Shown here in pieces: positions 6,962 to 13,696 of a stretch of 13,696 nt of DNA. The translations under genes were made by a program, and so were the position numbers. This DNA comes from an uncultured Actinomycetes bacterium (GTDB lineage: Bacteria > Actinomycetota > Actinomycetes > Nanopelagicales > Nanopelagicaceae). The notes below the pieces were generated by a model. That model had not been told where the DNA came from, ran no database searches, and saw nothing but the letters and a program-made list of their open reading frames with translations. The stretch spans positions 1 through 13,696 of the forward strand of contig CAIUBS010000048.1 of the NCBI GenBank assembly GCA_903897475.1, read 5' to 3'. Numbering within the stretch: position 1 is the stretch's first letter; each line of letters opens with the position of its first letter.

Positions 6962-9142
6962 ATGGCATCGAAAGTTAAATCAAAAAACTCTGTTATGGGG
7001 CGCAAGCCACTCTGGATTGCCATAGTCACAATTATTGCCTGGTTAGGTATCTCATCCGTTGCTGGACCTACTTTTGGAAAGCTCTCAACCGTTCAGGAAA
7101 ATGACAACGCAGCTTTCTTGCCAGATAGTGCAGAGTCAACTCTAGCTAGCAAAGTAACAGTTAAGTTTTCAGATAGTTCTAATGATCAGATTCCAACACT
7201 TCTTCTATTTTTAGGTGATGTTAATCCGGTAAAGAATCCAGAAAATTTAGCCCGAATTCAGAATTACCTCAACCAACTTGGCAACAAGGTTTTGCCAGAA
7301 TCTGGCAAATCCCTTAATTCTTACTTTGTACCAGGTTTTCCAATTCAAGCAATCCCGTCAGAGGATGGCAAGGCTGCACTAGTAAATATTGCGCTTAATT
7401 CAACAATTATCGAGGAGCGAGTTGAAGAAAAACCAACACTTTCACTTATCGTTGATTTTATGCGTGAGGATCTAAAAGAAAATTTTGAAGAAAAAGATCT
7501 AACTACACATGTAACTGGATTTGGTGGAATATTTGCCGATTTATTTGGGGCATTTGGTTCAATTGATTCAACTTTACTAACCACAACCTTGCTAGTAGTT
7601 TCAATCATTTTGATTATTGTTTACAGATCTCCGCTGCTTTGGATATTGCCACTATTTTCGGCAATCACTGCACTATCAGTAGCTGGAACAATTGTTTATT
7701 ACGCAGCAAAGGCAGATTTACTAGATCTCAATGGTCAGTCCCAGGGAATTTTGTCGGTACTGGTGCTTGGTGCGGCCACCGATTATGCATTATTACTTAT
7801 AGCTAGATACCGAGAAGAGTTACATCATCATGAGTCTAGGTATGAGGCAATGAGAATTTCACTAAAAGGAGTAATTGAACCAATTTTGGCATCAGGTTCA
7901 ACAGTTATTGCCGGCTTATTGGTTTTGCTACTTAGTGATTTATCAGGGAATCGTGGCTTAGGACCAGTAGGTGCAATTGGTGTTGCGGTATCGATGATTA
8001 CAGTCTTAACTTTCCTACCTGCGCTACTGGTAGTTTTTGGTCGCTGGATATTTTGGCCAAAAATTCCAAAATTTGATGATGTTGATGAACAACTAAGTGG
8101 AACTTGGGCAAAAATTGGAAATGCGGTAGAGCGCAATCCAAAGCGAATTTGGATATCAACAGCTCTACTGCTTGTCATTTTTGCAGGTTTCTCATTTACT
8201 TTAAAGGCAGATGGCTTGGCCAATACTGAGGCCTTTACAAAAAGAACTGATTCGGTAATAGGACTTGAAAAACTAGGGGAGCACTTTCCAAGTGGTGAAG
8301 GATCTCCAGTTGAAATTGTTGTAAAACAAAATGATGTAGCAAGGGCAACAACTGCACTACTTACAGTTGATAATGTGGCATTTGTTGAACCTGTAGTAGC
8401 AGGTCAAAAGATACCTGGTGCGCCTACACCACCAATTAAGATTGTAGATGGGCAAGTGCTTTTAAATGCTACTTTAAAAGTAGCACCTGATTCAGTAGAA
8501 GCAAGAAACACAATTCCATTAATTAGAGATGCAGTACATGCTATTGATAAGGATATTCTAGTAGGTGGCGGAACTGCAGTTCAGTTTGATACCGATGTAG
8601 CTTCTCGCCACGATAATAGAGTTATTATTCCAATAGTTCTTATTATTATTGGAATAATTCTTGGACTATTATTACGAAGTATTTTGGCGGCAGCACTACT
8701 TCTATTAACGGTTGTACTCTCATTTATGGCAACACTCGGCGTATGCCAACTAGTTTTTGAAAATGTGTTTGGATTTAAGGGAGCTGATGCCTCATTCCCA
8801 TTGTTTACTTTTATTTTCCTGGTAGCACTGGGTATTGATTACAACATTTTTTTAATGACCAGAGTAAGAGAGGAATCACTAAAATTAGGTACCCGTAAGG
8901 GAGTGATTAAGGGTCTAACAGTTACCGGTGGTGTTATTACATCCGCGGGAATTGTGTTGGCAGCAACTTTTGCAGTACTTGGAGTTCTACCTCTTGTTTT
9001 CTTGGCGCAACTTGGTTTTGCAGTTGCCTTTGGAGTACTCCTAGACACAATTATTGTTAGATCTTTGTTGGTTCCAGCTTTGGTGCATGTAATTGGTCCA
9101 AAGATTTGGTGGCCATCAAAAATGCAATACGTGAAGAAATAA
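6962..9142 (+). CDS. MMPL-family (RND superfamily) membrane transporter
   Basis: Proton-driven export protein of the MmpL group, 726 residues. It consists of two repeated halves, each with one helix, a large extracytoplasmic domain (about 38-200 and 415-550) and a bundle of five helices, twelve helices in all. Helices are visible at about 16-34, 203-221, 226-247, 262-281, 308-326, 335-360, 396-414, 553-571, 573-597, 612-634, 655-677 and 680-708. The proton-relay Asp-Tyr pairs of MmpL3-like proteins are present in both halves (D274-Y275 in AATDYALL, D626-Y627 in LGIDYNIF). The ATG at 6962 has AGAAGGG about 11 bases upstream; an internal ATG at residue 12 lacks a ribosome binding site. Actinobacterial MMPL proteins often export lipids, but substrates vary and cannot be read here. 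It is followed 12 bases later by the Gfo/Idh/MocA gene, probably on the same transcript. Confidence 0.94.
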   Translation: MASKVKSKNSVMGRKPLWIAIVTIIAWLGISSVAGPTFGKLSTVQENDNAAFLPDSAESTLASKVTVKFSDSSNDQIPTLLLFLGDVNPVKNPENLARIQNYLNQLGNKVLPESGKSLNSYFVPGFPIQAIPSEDGKAALVNIALNSTIIEERVEEKPTLSLIVDFMREDLKENFEEKDLTTHVTGFGGIFADLFGAFGSIDSTLLTTTLLVVSIILIIVYRSPLLWILPLFSAITALSVAGTIVYYAAKADLLDLNGQSQGILSVLVLGAATDYALLLIARYREELHHHESRYEAMRISLKGVIEPILASGSTVIAGLLVLLLSDLSGNRGLGPVGAIGVAVSMITVLTFLPALLVVFGRWIFWPKIPKFDDVDEQLSGTWAKIGNAVERNPKRIWISTALLLVIFAGFSFTLKADGLANTEAFTKRTDSVIGLEKLGEHFPSGEGSPVEIVVKQNDVARATTALLTVDNVAFVEPVVAGQKIPGAPTPPIKIVDGQVLLNATLKVAPDSVEARNTIPLIRDAVHAIDKDILVGGGTAVQFDTDVASRHDNRVIIPIVLIIIGIILGLLLRSILAAALLLLTVVLSFMATLGVCQLVFENVFGFKGADASFPLFTFIFLVALGIDYNIFLMTRVREESLKLGTRKGVIKGLTVTGGVITSAGIVLAATFAVLGVLPLVFLAQLGFAVAFGVLLDTIIVRSLLVPALVHVIGPKIWWPSKMQYVKK

Positions 9143-9154
9143 AATCTCTGCACT

Positions 9155-10165
9155 ATGGCTCCGAAAGTCGGTATCGCAGGATATGGGTTAGCCGGCCGAT
9201 TTTTTCATGCACCTTTTTTAAAGAGTGCTGGATTTGAAGTGGTTGCTGCTTTAACTACTAAACCGCAACGCAAAGCCGAAGCAATCTCTGATTTTCCCAA
9301 GATTAATGTTGTGGAGAGTATAGATGAATTATTAAAACAGGATTTAGATCTATTGGTTATAGCTTCAACCAACAATGTACATGCCTCTCAGGCAATTTCA
9401 GGCTTAAAAGCCGGAATACCAGTAGTAGTTGATAAACCAATGGGACGCACGTTAAAAGAAACGCAAGAAATAGTTGATATTTCAAAACAAATGAAAGTTC
9501 CAGTTACTACTTACTTTAATCGAAAGTGGGACAGCGATTCACTAACCATTAAAAAAATTATTAACGAAGGAGTTTTAGGCAATATTTTTAGGTTGGATTC
9601 AAGATTTGAAAGATTCAGACCGGTCTTATCAGCGGGATCCTGGCGAGAAAATCAAAGCCCTAACGAAGGTGGTGGTAATCTTTTAGATCTCCAGCCACAT
9701 TTAATTTCAACCGCACTTGATTGGTTTGGCCCAGCAGATCTAATTGCATCGTCGGTCAGATCAATCCGAGGTGGATCTGATGACGATTCAACGCTGGTTT
9801 TAAGACATCAGGGAGGCGTAGATTCATATCTGTCTGTAAGTTCAATAAATGCAGCATCGGGGCCAAGGATTCGAATTACTGGCGATAAAGGCTCCTTAGT
9901 AATAAATGATATAGATCCTCAGGAAACATTGCTTAAAAATGGTAAATACCCTGTGGGTGGAGTTTGGAATCAAAGCACAAAAAGTATTGCAACCCTACAT
10001 TTTGGAGATAAGACTATTGATTATCCAAGCGTTGATGGAAACTATACCCATTTTTACACACAGGTGAAGCAGGCTCTTGAGGGTGGATCATGGCCGGTAT
10101 CCATTAATGAAGCTTTAGCAGTTGCAAAAATAATCGATGAGGCTAGAGAAACTTCATTTAGATAG
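9155..10165 (+). CDS. Gfo/Idh/MocA-family NAD(P)-dependent oxidoreductase
   Basis: Predicted soluble dehydrogenase acting on a sugar, inositol or related polyol, 336 residues. The Rossmann domain opens with GYGLAG (residues 9-14, GxGxxG), and the characteristic catalytic-lysine motif is DKP at 93-95, here with Asp in place of the commoner Glu. YFNRKWDSDS at 120-129 matches the family's NRR-D block. The C-terminal alpha/beta domain carries EGGGNLLDLQPHLISTALDWFG (171-192), the usual GG-L-D-x-H motif with D178 and H182. No signal peptide or fusion is seen. It lies 12 bases after the MMPL stop with no strong ribosome binding site, and its own stop TAG is immediately followed by the ATG of the FAD gene, so the three genes look cotranscribed. 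The substrate is unknown; a cytosolic sugar or inositol-type compound is only a family-level guess. Confidence 0.93.
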   Translation: MAPKVGIAGYGLAGRFFHAPFLKSAGFEVVAALTTKPQRKAEAISDFPKINVVESIDELLKQDLDLLVIASTNNVHASQAISGLKAGIPVVVDKPMGRTLKETQEIVDISKQMKVPVTTYFNRKWDSDSLTIKKIINEGVLGNIFRLDSRFERFRPVLSAGSWRENQSPNEGGGNLLDLQPHLISTALDWFGPADLIASSVRSIRGGSDDDSTLVLRHQGGVDSYLSVSSINAASGPRIRITGDKGSLVINDIDPQETLLKNGKYPVGGVWNQSTKSIATLHFGDKTIDYPSVDGNYTHFYTQVKQALEGGSWPVSINEALAVAKIIDEARETSFR

Positions 10166-11311
10166 ATGGATTTTGATTGCATTGTTATTGGTGCAGGATT
10201 ATCTGGTTTAACTGCTACTCGAACTTTAGAACGTGCTGGAAAATCTGTCCTACTAATTGAGTCTAGTGATGAGGTTGGCGGCCGGGTTCGAAGTGATCAT
10301 ATCGATGGCTATATATTTGACCGAGGATTTCAAGTTATCAATCCAAAATATCGTCAAGTAGAAAAAAGTGGTGTAATAAAAGATTTAGATTTTAAGAAAA
10401 TCTCCGGGGCTGTTCGACTTTTTGATGAAAATTTAATTATTGGCTACGCGCCTGGATCATTCTCAAGTAAATCCGGCGCATTATTAGAAAAGTTAAGATT
10501 CTTGGAGTTTGTTTACAATAGAAATGTTTCAAATTCACAAAGCTTTGGTTTTTATACCAAAAATTTTCAAGGTTTCTACCAAAAAGTTCTTGATCCATTT
10601 TTAACTGGTGTATTTTTGACTGATCCAAGTAAGATAGCAGCTGATGTCGCCCAAGAGATATTAAAGAGTTTTATTAAATCACTTCCAGGGTTACCCGCAG
10701 GAGGGGTTGGAGAGTTTTCAAAAGCTCTAGCAAAGCCAATAAAAAACTTAAAGTTAAATGAATCAGTTCAAAATATTTCAGGCAATATGGTAATCACAAA
10801 TCAGGGTAGATACTCGGCAAAGTACATTGTTTTAGCAGCTGGCCCAGTTGAGTCGGTAAACTTATTTCCACAGCTAAAACCTTCCATAATGCTCTCAAGT
10901 ATCACCTCATATTTTTCAACAGATGAAGATTTAACTGATTCGAAGAATTTAGTCATCTCAAGAGGATCCAAGTTAGTTAATTCAATTGTTATTAGTAAAG
11001 TATCACAGAAGTATGCTCCTACTAATAAATCTTTAATTTCTGCAACCACAATTAAAAATTTGGCAGAAAGTGAATTTAGGGCTGAGTTAAGTAAAGTTTG
11101 GGGTAGTAATGCAAATAAATGGGATCAGGTTGCAAGATATGAAATTAGAAATTCTCTTCCGCTACACACCTCAGGAAAGAGTAGATATCCAAAGCTTCAG
11201 CTAACTGAGAGTATTTTTGCTATAGGAGATCACATGTCATCCCCTTCTCAACAGGGTGCGATGGAATCGGGTGCTTTAGTTGCGGAGAAAATTAATCAAT
11301 TAATGCGTTAA
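10166..11311 (+). CDS. FAD-dependent oxidoreductase (amine oxidase / phytoene-desaturase-like fold)
   Basis: Flavoprotein of 381 residues. The N-terminal dinucleotide-binding motif is GAGLSG (9-14), with the ribose-binding glutamate at E32 and the GGRVRS motif at 38-43. A DRGFQVINP segment follows. The C-terminal FAD-binding motif is FAIGDHMSSPSQQGAMESG (GD at 354-355), as in flavin amine oxidases and carotenoid desaturases. The middle domain (about 80-290) is divergent and shows no substrate signature that I recognise. The ATG follows the preceding stop with zero spacing (TAGATG) and no ribosome binding site, implying translational coupling to the Gfo/Idh/MocA gene. Its last 20 bases overlap the end of the convergent TIGR01777 gene. 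It is more AT-rich and Lys/Ser/Asn-rich than the neighbouring lipA or sucB, by eye. Likely a cytosolic redox enzyme, possibly acting on an isoprenoid or amine; this is unproven. Confidence 0.9.
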   Translation: MDFDCIVIGAGLSGLTATRTLERAGKSVLLIESSDEVGGRVRSDHIDGYIFDRGFQVINPKYRQVEKSGVIKDLDFKKISGAVRLFDENLIIGYAPGSFSSKSGALLEKLRFLEFVYNRNVSNSQSFGFYTKNFQGFYQKVLDPFLTGVFLTDPSKIAADVAQEILKSFIKSLPGLPAGGVGEFSKALAKPIKNLKLNESVQNISGNMVITNQGRYSAKYIVLAAGPVESVNLFPQLKPSIMLSSITSYFSTDEDLTDSKNLVISRGSKLVNSIVISKVSQKYAPTNKSLISATTIKNLAESEFRAELSKVWGSNANKWDQVARYEIRNSLPLHTSGKSRYPKLQLTESIFAIGDHMSSPSQQGAMESGALVAEKINQLMR

Positions 11312-12179
11312 GGGCAGCAGAAACAAATGGGTAGTCAAACTCAAACTTCGAATCAATTAATACCTTAGGAATAACTTTTTTTGAACCTAAAACTTCACTT
11401 GAAAATCCGCCAAGAACTGCTTTAAGAGCAAAAGCTGGTGCTGGAAATAACGCTGGTCGCTTTAAAACTCTAGCAAGGGAGGCAGTAAATTCTTGATTAG
11501 TCACTGGATTTGGTGAAGTTAAGTTTACCGCCCCTTCAATCTTTGAGTTCATAAGAAAAATCATGGCTCGAACTTGATCATGCAATGTAATCCAAGACCA
11601 CCATTGTTTACCAGATCCGAGTTTTCCGCCCAAGCCAAATTTAAAAAGCGGAATCATTCTTCCAAGTGCGCCGCCTGTTGGATCAAGAACTAGACCAGTT
11701 CGTAGTTTTATAGTTCTAACACTAGGTGCCAAATCAGCAACAGCTTCCCATTCCCGACAAACAACAGAGAGAAAATCACTACCACCTTTATCTATTTCAG
11801 TGACTGCACGATTTCCGGTCTCACCGTAGTATCCGATTGCACTAGCCGAGATAAATACATTTGTTTGCAGTTGCTGACAAGCGTTTGCCATCGTAGTTGT
11901 TCCAAGTAATCTGGAATTTAGGATTTCAGATCGATAGGCCGCACTCCAACGTTTATCACCAACGCCAGCTCCTGCTAAGTGAAAAACTGCATCCACACCA
12001 TCTAAAGCATCTAAATCAATTTCGCCTTTAATTGGATCCCAGCGAACCTCTTCATTATTTCTTGTGGGCCTTCTGACAATTTTTTGTACCTGATAGCCCT
12101 CAGATTTTAATTTTGCAACTAGTGCGCTTCCAATTAAACCAGAAGAGCCAGTAACAGCCACACTTTTAATGCTTGGCAA
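11292..12179 (-). CDS. TIGR01777-family NAD(P)-dependent epimerase-like protein (YfcH/SulA-like)
   Basis: Atypical extended short-chain dehydrogenase of 295 residues. It has the nucleotide-binding motif TGSSGLIG (G11, G14, G17), VFHLAGAGVGDKRW (around 66-79), the family-specific SASAIGYYGETG, RTGLVLDPTGGAL, and a C-terminal DUF1731-type domain (RPALFPAPAFALKAVLGGFSSEVLGS) ending near the terminus. The catalytic YxxxK pattern of classical SDRs is not obvious at GYYGETG, as is usual in this family, so activity is uncertain. The start is TTG at 12179, one base after the sucB stop; a GTG at 12161 (residue 7) is an alternative that still keeps the TGSSGLIG motif. It matches Rv2216 by position, next to the 2-oxo acid dehydrogenase E2 gene. 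Its 3' end overlaps that of the convergent FAD gene by 20 bases. The role in the cell is unknown. Confidence 0.92.
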   Translation of the reverse strand: MPSIKSVAVTGSSGLIGSALVAKLKSEGYQVQKIVRRPTRNNEEVRWDPIKGEIDLDALDGVDAVFHLAGAGVGDKRWSAAYRSEILNSRLLGTTTMANACQQLQTNVFISASAIGYYGETGNRAVTEIDKGGSDFLSVVCREWEAVADLAPSVRTIKLRTGLVLDPTGGALGRMIPLFKFGLGGKLGSGKQWWSWITLHDQVRAMIFLMNSKIEGAVNLTSPNPVTNQEFTASLARVLKRPALFPAPAFALKAVLGGFSSEVLGSKKVIPKVLIDSKFEFDYPFVSAALNALID

Positions 12180-12180
12180 A

Positions 12181-13696
12181 TTACAAACCTAAATCTGATT
12201 CGAAACGGCCCTCTTCTAACCTATCTTTTAAGGTAGTTAAGAAGCGGGCAGCATCTGCACCATCAACAACTCTATGATCATAAGAAAGTGCCAAATAAAC
12301 CATAGATCTAATTGCAATAGTTTCACCACCGTCGGCGCCTTTTACCACCATTGGTCTTTTAACAACTGCGCCAATACCCAAAATTGCAACCTGCGGTTGG
12401 TTAATTATTGGGGTATCAAAGAGCGCACCACGAGATCCTGTATTTGTAAGCGTGAAGGTTCCGCCACCTAATTCATCGGGCGTTATTTTATTTTCCCGGG
12501 TACGAGCTGCAACATCTGAAATTTTTCGAGCAATTCCGCCCATATTTAGATCACCAGCATCCTTTACAACAGGTACTAACAATCCACGATCAGTATCAAC
12601 TGCAACACCCAAATGCTCTGCAGCATGGTAAGTAATCTGATCTCCTTCAACGGATGAGTTTAGAACTGGATGTTGCTTTAGTGCTTCACAGACGGAAACT
12701 GCAAAAAATGGAAGGAAAGTTAATTTAACGCCTTCACGTGATTCAAAAGAAGCCTTAGCTGCATTTCTTAATCGATCAATTTTTGTTACATCTACCTCAA
12801 CTACTGTTGTTAGTTGCGCTGAAATCTTTAGAGATTCAACCATTCGATCTGCAATAACTTTTCTAAGCCGAGTCATAGCCACAGTTGTGCCACGAAGTGG
12901 TGAGACTGCAACTACAGATCTTGGTGTGGTATTAGTTGATGCCATAACTTGAGCTGTAGGAGTTGTAGCAGCGCGCGGTGTAGCGGCCAAAATATCCTCT
13001 TTACGAATTCGACCACCAACGCCAGTTCCTTTAACTTTAGAAAGATCTACACCAGCTTCAGCTGCAAGTTTTCGAACAATTGGCGTTACATAGGAGTCAT
13101 CAGCTCTGACCTCTGTATTTACGGTTTTAGTCGGAGCAACAAGATTTTGAACTACAGGTGTTTGCACTACAGGAGTTTGCACAGCAGGTGTTTGAACTAC
13201 AGGTGTTTGAACTGCAGCAACTGGTGCAGGTGTAGGTACTTTTGGAGCAGTTGGTATCGATCCAGAAACACCAATAGAGGCAAGTCTGGCTCCAACTGCA
13301 ACTGTTGAATCAACTGGAACATCAATTGTTAAAATTGTGCCAGTTACAGGTGATGGTATTTCAGTATCAACCTTATCGGTAGATACCTCAAGTAAAGCTT
13401 CATCAACATTAACCTGATCGCCAACATTTTTAAGCCACCTAGTAACTGTTCCCTCAGTTACTGACTCACCGAGTGCAGGCATGGAAACGATTGTTGCTCC
13501 AGAATTTACTGGAGTTGGCGTAGATACATTTGTTTGATTAGGTGAAATAACTGGCGCCGTTACTGCCTCTGGTTGTACTTGCACAGCTGGCTTTACCTCT
13601 TCTACTGGCTTAGCAGTCGGAGTTGATTGTTGGGTAGGAGCGCTTGCAGAATCGGCAATTACCGCTAACTCGGCGCCAACTGCAACAGTTGAATCA
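12181..13696 (-). CDS. sucB: Dihydrolipoamide acyltransferase (E2) of a 2-oxo acid dehydrogenase complex, 5' end beyond window
   Basis: Core E2 subunit carrying the lipoyl swinging arms of the 2-oxoglutarate/pyruvate dehydrogenase complex. The frame is open to the window edge, so the true start lies outside; an in-frame GTG at 13584 is internal. Numbering from that GTG: a lipoyl domain at about 32-104 has its lipoyl lysine K71 in STDKVDTE. A Pro/Val/Thr linker with VQTPV repeats runs 105-162. The E3/E1-binding domain is at 165-200 (YVTPIVRKLAAEAGVDLSKVKGTGVGGRIRKEDI). The catalytic acyltransferase domain runs 225-467 with active-site H437 and D441 (DHRVVDGAD). Upstream of 13584 the end of a further lipoyl domain is visible (DSTVAVGAELAVIAD) with its own linker, so there are at least two lipoyl domains. 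It is followed by TIGR01777 and, farther on, lipB and lipA, which modify it. SucB versus a DlaT-like E2 cannot be settled from the fragment. Confidence 0.95.
   Translation of the reverse strand, partial: DSTVAVGAELAVIADSASAPTQQSTPTAKPVEEVKPAVQVQPEAVTAPVISPNQTNVSTPTPVNSGATIVSMPALGESVTEGTVTRWLKNVGDQVNVDEALLEVSTDKVDTEIPSPVTGTILTIDVPVDSTVAVGARLASIGVSGSIPTAPKVPTPAPVAAVQTPVVQTPAVQTPVVQTPVVQNLVAPTKTVNTEVRADDSYVTPIVRKLAAEAGVDLSKVKGTGVGGRIRKEDILAATPRAATTPTAQVMASTNTTPRSVVAVSPLRGTTVAMTRLRKVIADRMVESLKISAQLTTVVEVDVTKIDRLRNAAKASFESREGVKLTFLPFFAVSVCEALKQHPVLNSSVEGDQITYHAAEHLGVAVDTDRGLLVPVVKDAGDLNMGGIARKISDVAARTRENKITPDELGGGTFTLTNTGSRGALFDTPIINQPQVAILGIGAVVKRPMVVKGADGGETIAIRSMVYLALSYDHRVVDGADAARFLTTLKDRLEEGRFESDLGL
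13146..13220. repeat. 15-bp tandem repeat, five units, encoding VQTPV-type linker of SucB
   Basis: Five consecutive 15-base units start at 13146, 13161, 13176, 13191 and 13206. The first and fourth are identical (TTTGAACTACAGGTG); the others differ by a few bases, and the last diverges at its end. Because 15 is a multiple of three the frame is kept, and each unit encodes one VQTPV-like pentapeptide in the flexible linker between the lipoyl and peripheral-subunit-binding domains. Copy number could vary between strains without harming the protein. Confidence 0.9.

Noticed and set aside
12949..13308. Plus-strand Cys/Ser/Arg-rich open frame antisense to sucB
   Set aside because: It is the mirror of the Ala/Pro/Thr-rich and repeat-containing linker of SucB; composition is explained by the antisense codons and there is no ribosome binding site.
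1..13696. CRISPR arrays, insertion sequences, tRNA or rRNA genes, phage or defence genes
   Set aside because: None seen: no spaced direct repeats, transposase motifs, terminal inverted repeats or RNA-gene signatures were found in either strand.

Overview
The window carries about 14 protein genes and no RNA genes. DNA is AT-rich, spacers are very short, and several genes overlap or abut. The block sucB - TIGR01777 epimerase - lipB - lipA - DUF4191 - RDD protein - glnA matches the conserved actinobacterial neighbourhood known from Mycobacterium tuberculosis (dlaT, Rv2216, lipB, lipA, Rv2219, Rv2219A, glnA1). Actinobacterial gene content with low GC and compact spacing suggests a streamlined freshwater actinobacterium of the acI type (Nanopelagicales). 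That assignment is inference from gene order and composition, not from a marker gene.

Left part (1-1952, minus strand): an energy-coupling-factor metal transporter in the order cbiM - PDGLE protein - cbiQ - cbiO, the last gene cut by the window edge. The first two genes look intact. The last two have anomalous 5' ends: cbiQ has no usable start codon in front of its conserved N-terminus, and cbiO appears to be one base out of frame right after its start. A short spacer (1953-2019) separates cbiM from a divergent copC gene (copper-binding periplasmic protein, membrane anchored). It contains a sharp inverted repeat resembling the Nur (nickel Fur-family) box of Streptomyces, which argues for nickel as the substrate.

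Middle (2544-6831): a bidirectional terminator separates copC from glnA (class I-beta glutamine synthetase). A small RDD membrane protein is divergent from glnA and convergent with the operon lipB-lipA-DUF4191. LipB and LipA install the lipoyl cofactor that the E2 protein at the right edge (SucB) carries on its lipoyl domains, so these genes are functionally linked.

Right part (6962-13696): three plus-strand genes (MMPL transporter, Gfo/Idh/MocA oxidoreductase, FAD amine-oxidase-like protein) form a tight cassette between lipB and the TIGR01777 gene, splitting the conserved block. Their joint role is unknown. The minus-strand sucB - TIGR01777 pair follows, with sucB running off the window. 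SucB has at least two lipoyl domains with near-identical DNA at their ends, and a 15-bp tandem repeat in its linker.

No gene-free stretch exceeds 300 bases. I did not find a clearly new multi-gene system. The most notable items are the two defective starts in the metal transporter, the Nur-like operator and the inserted three-gene cassette.
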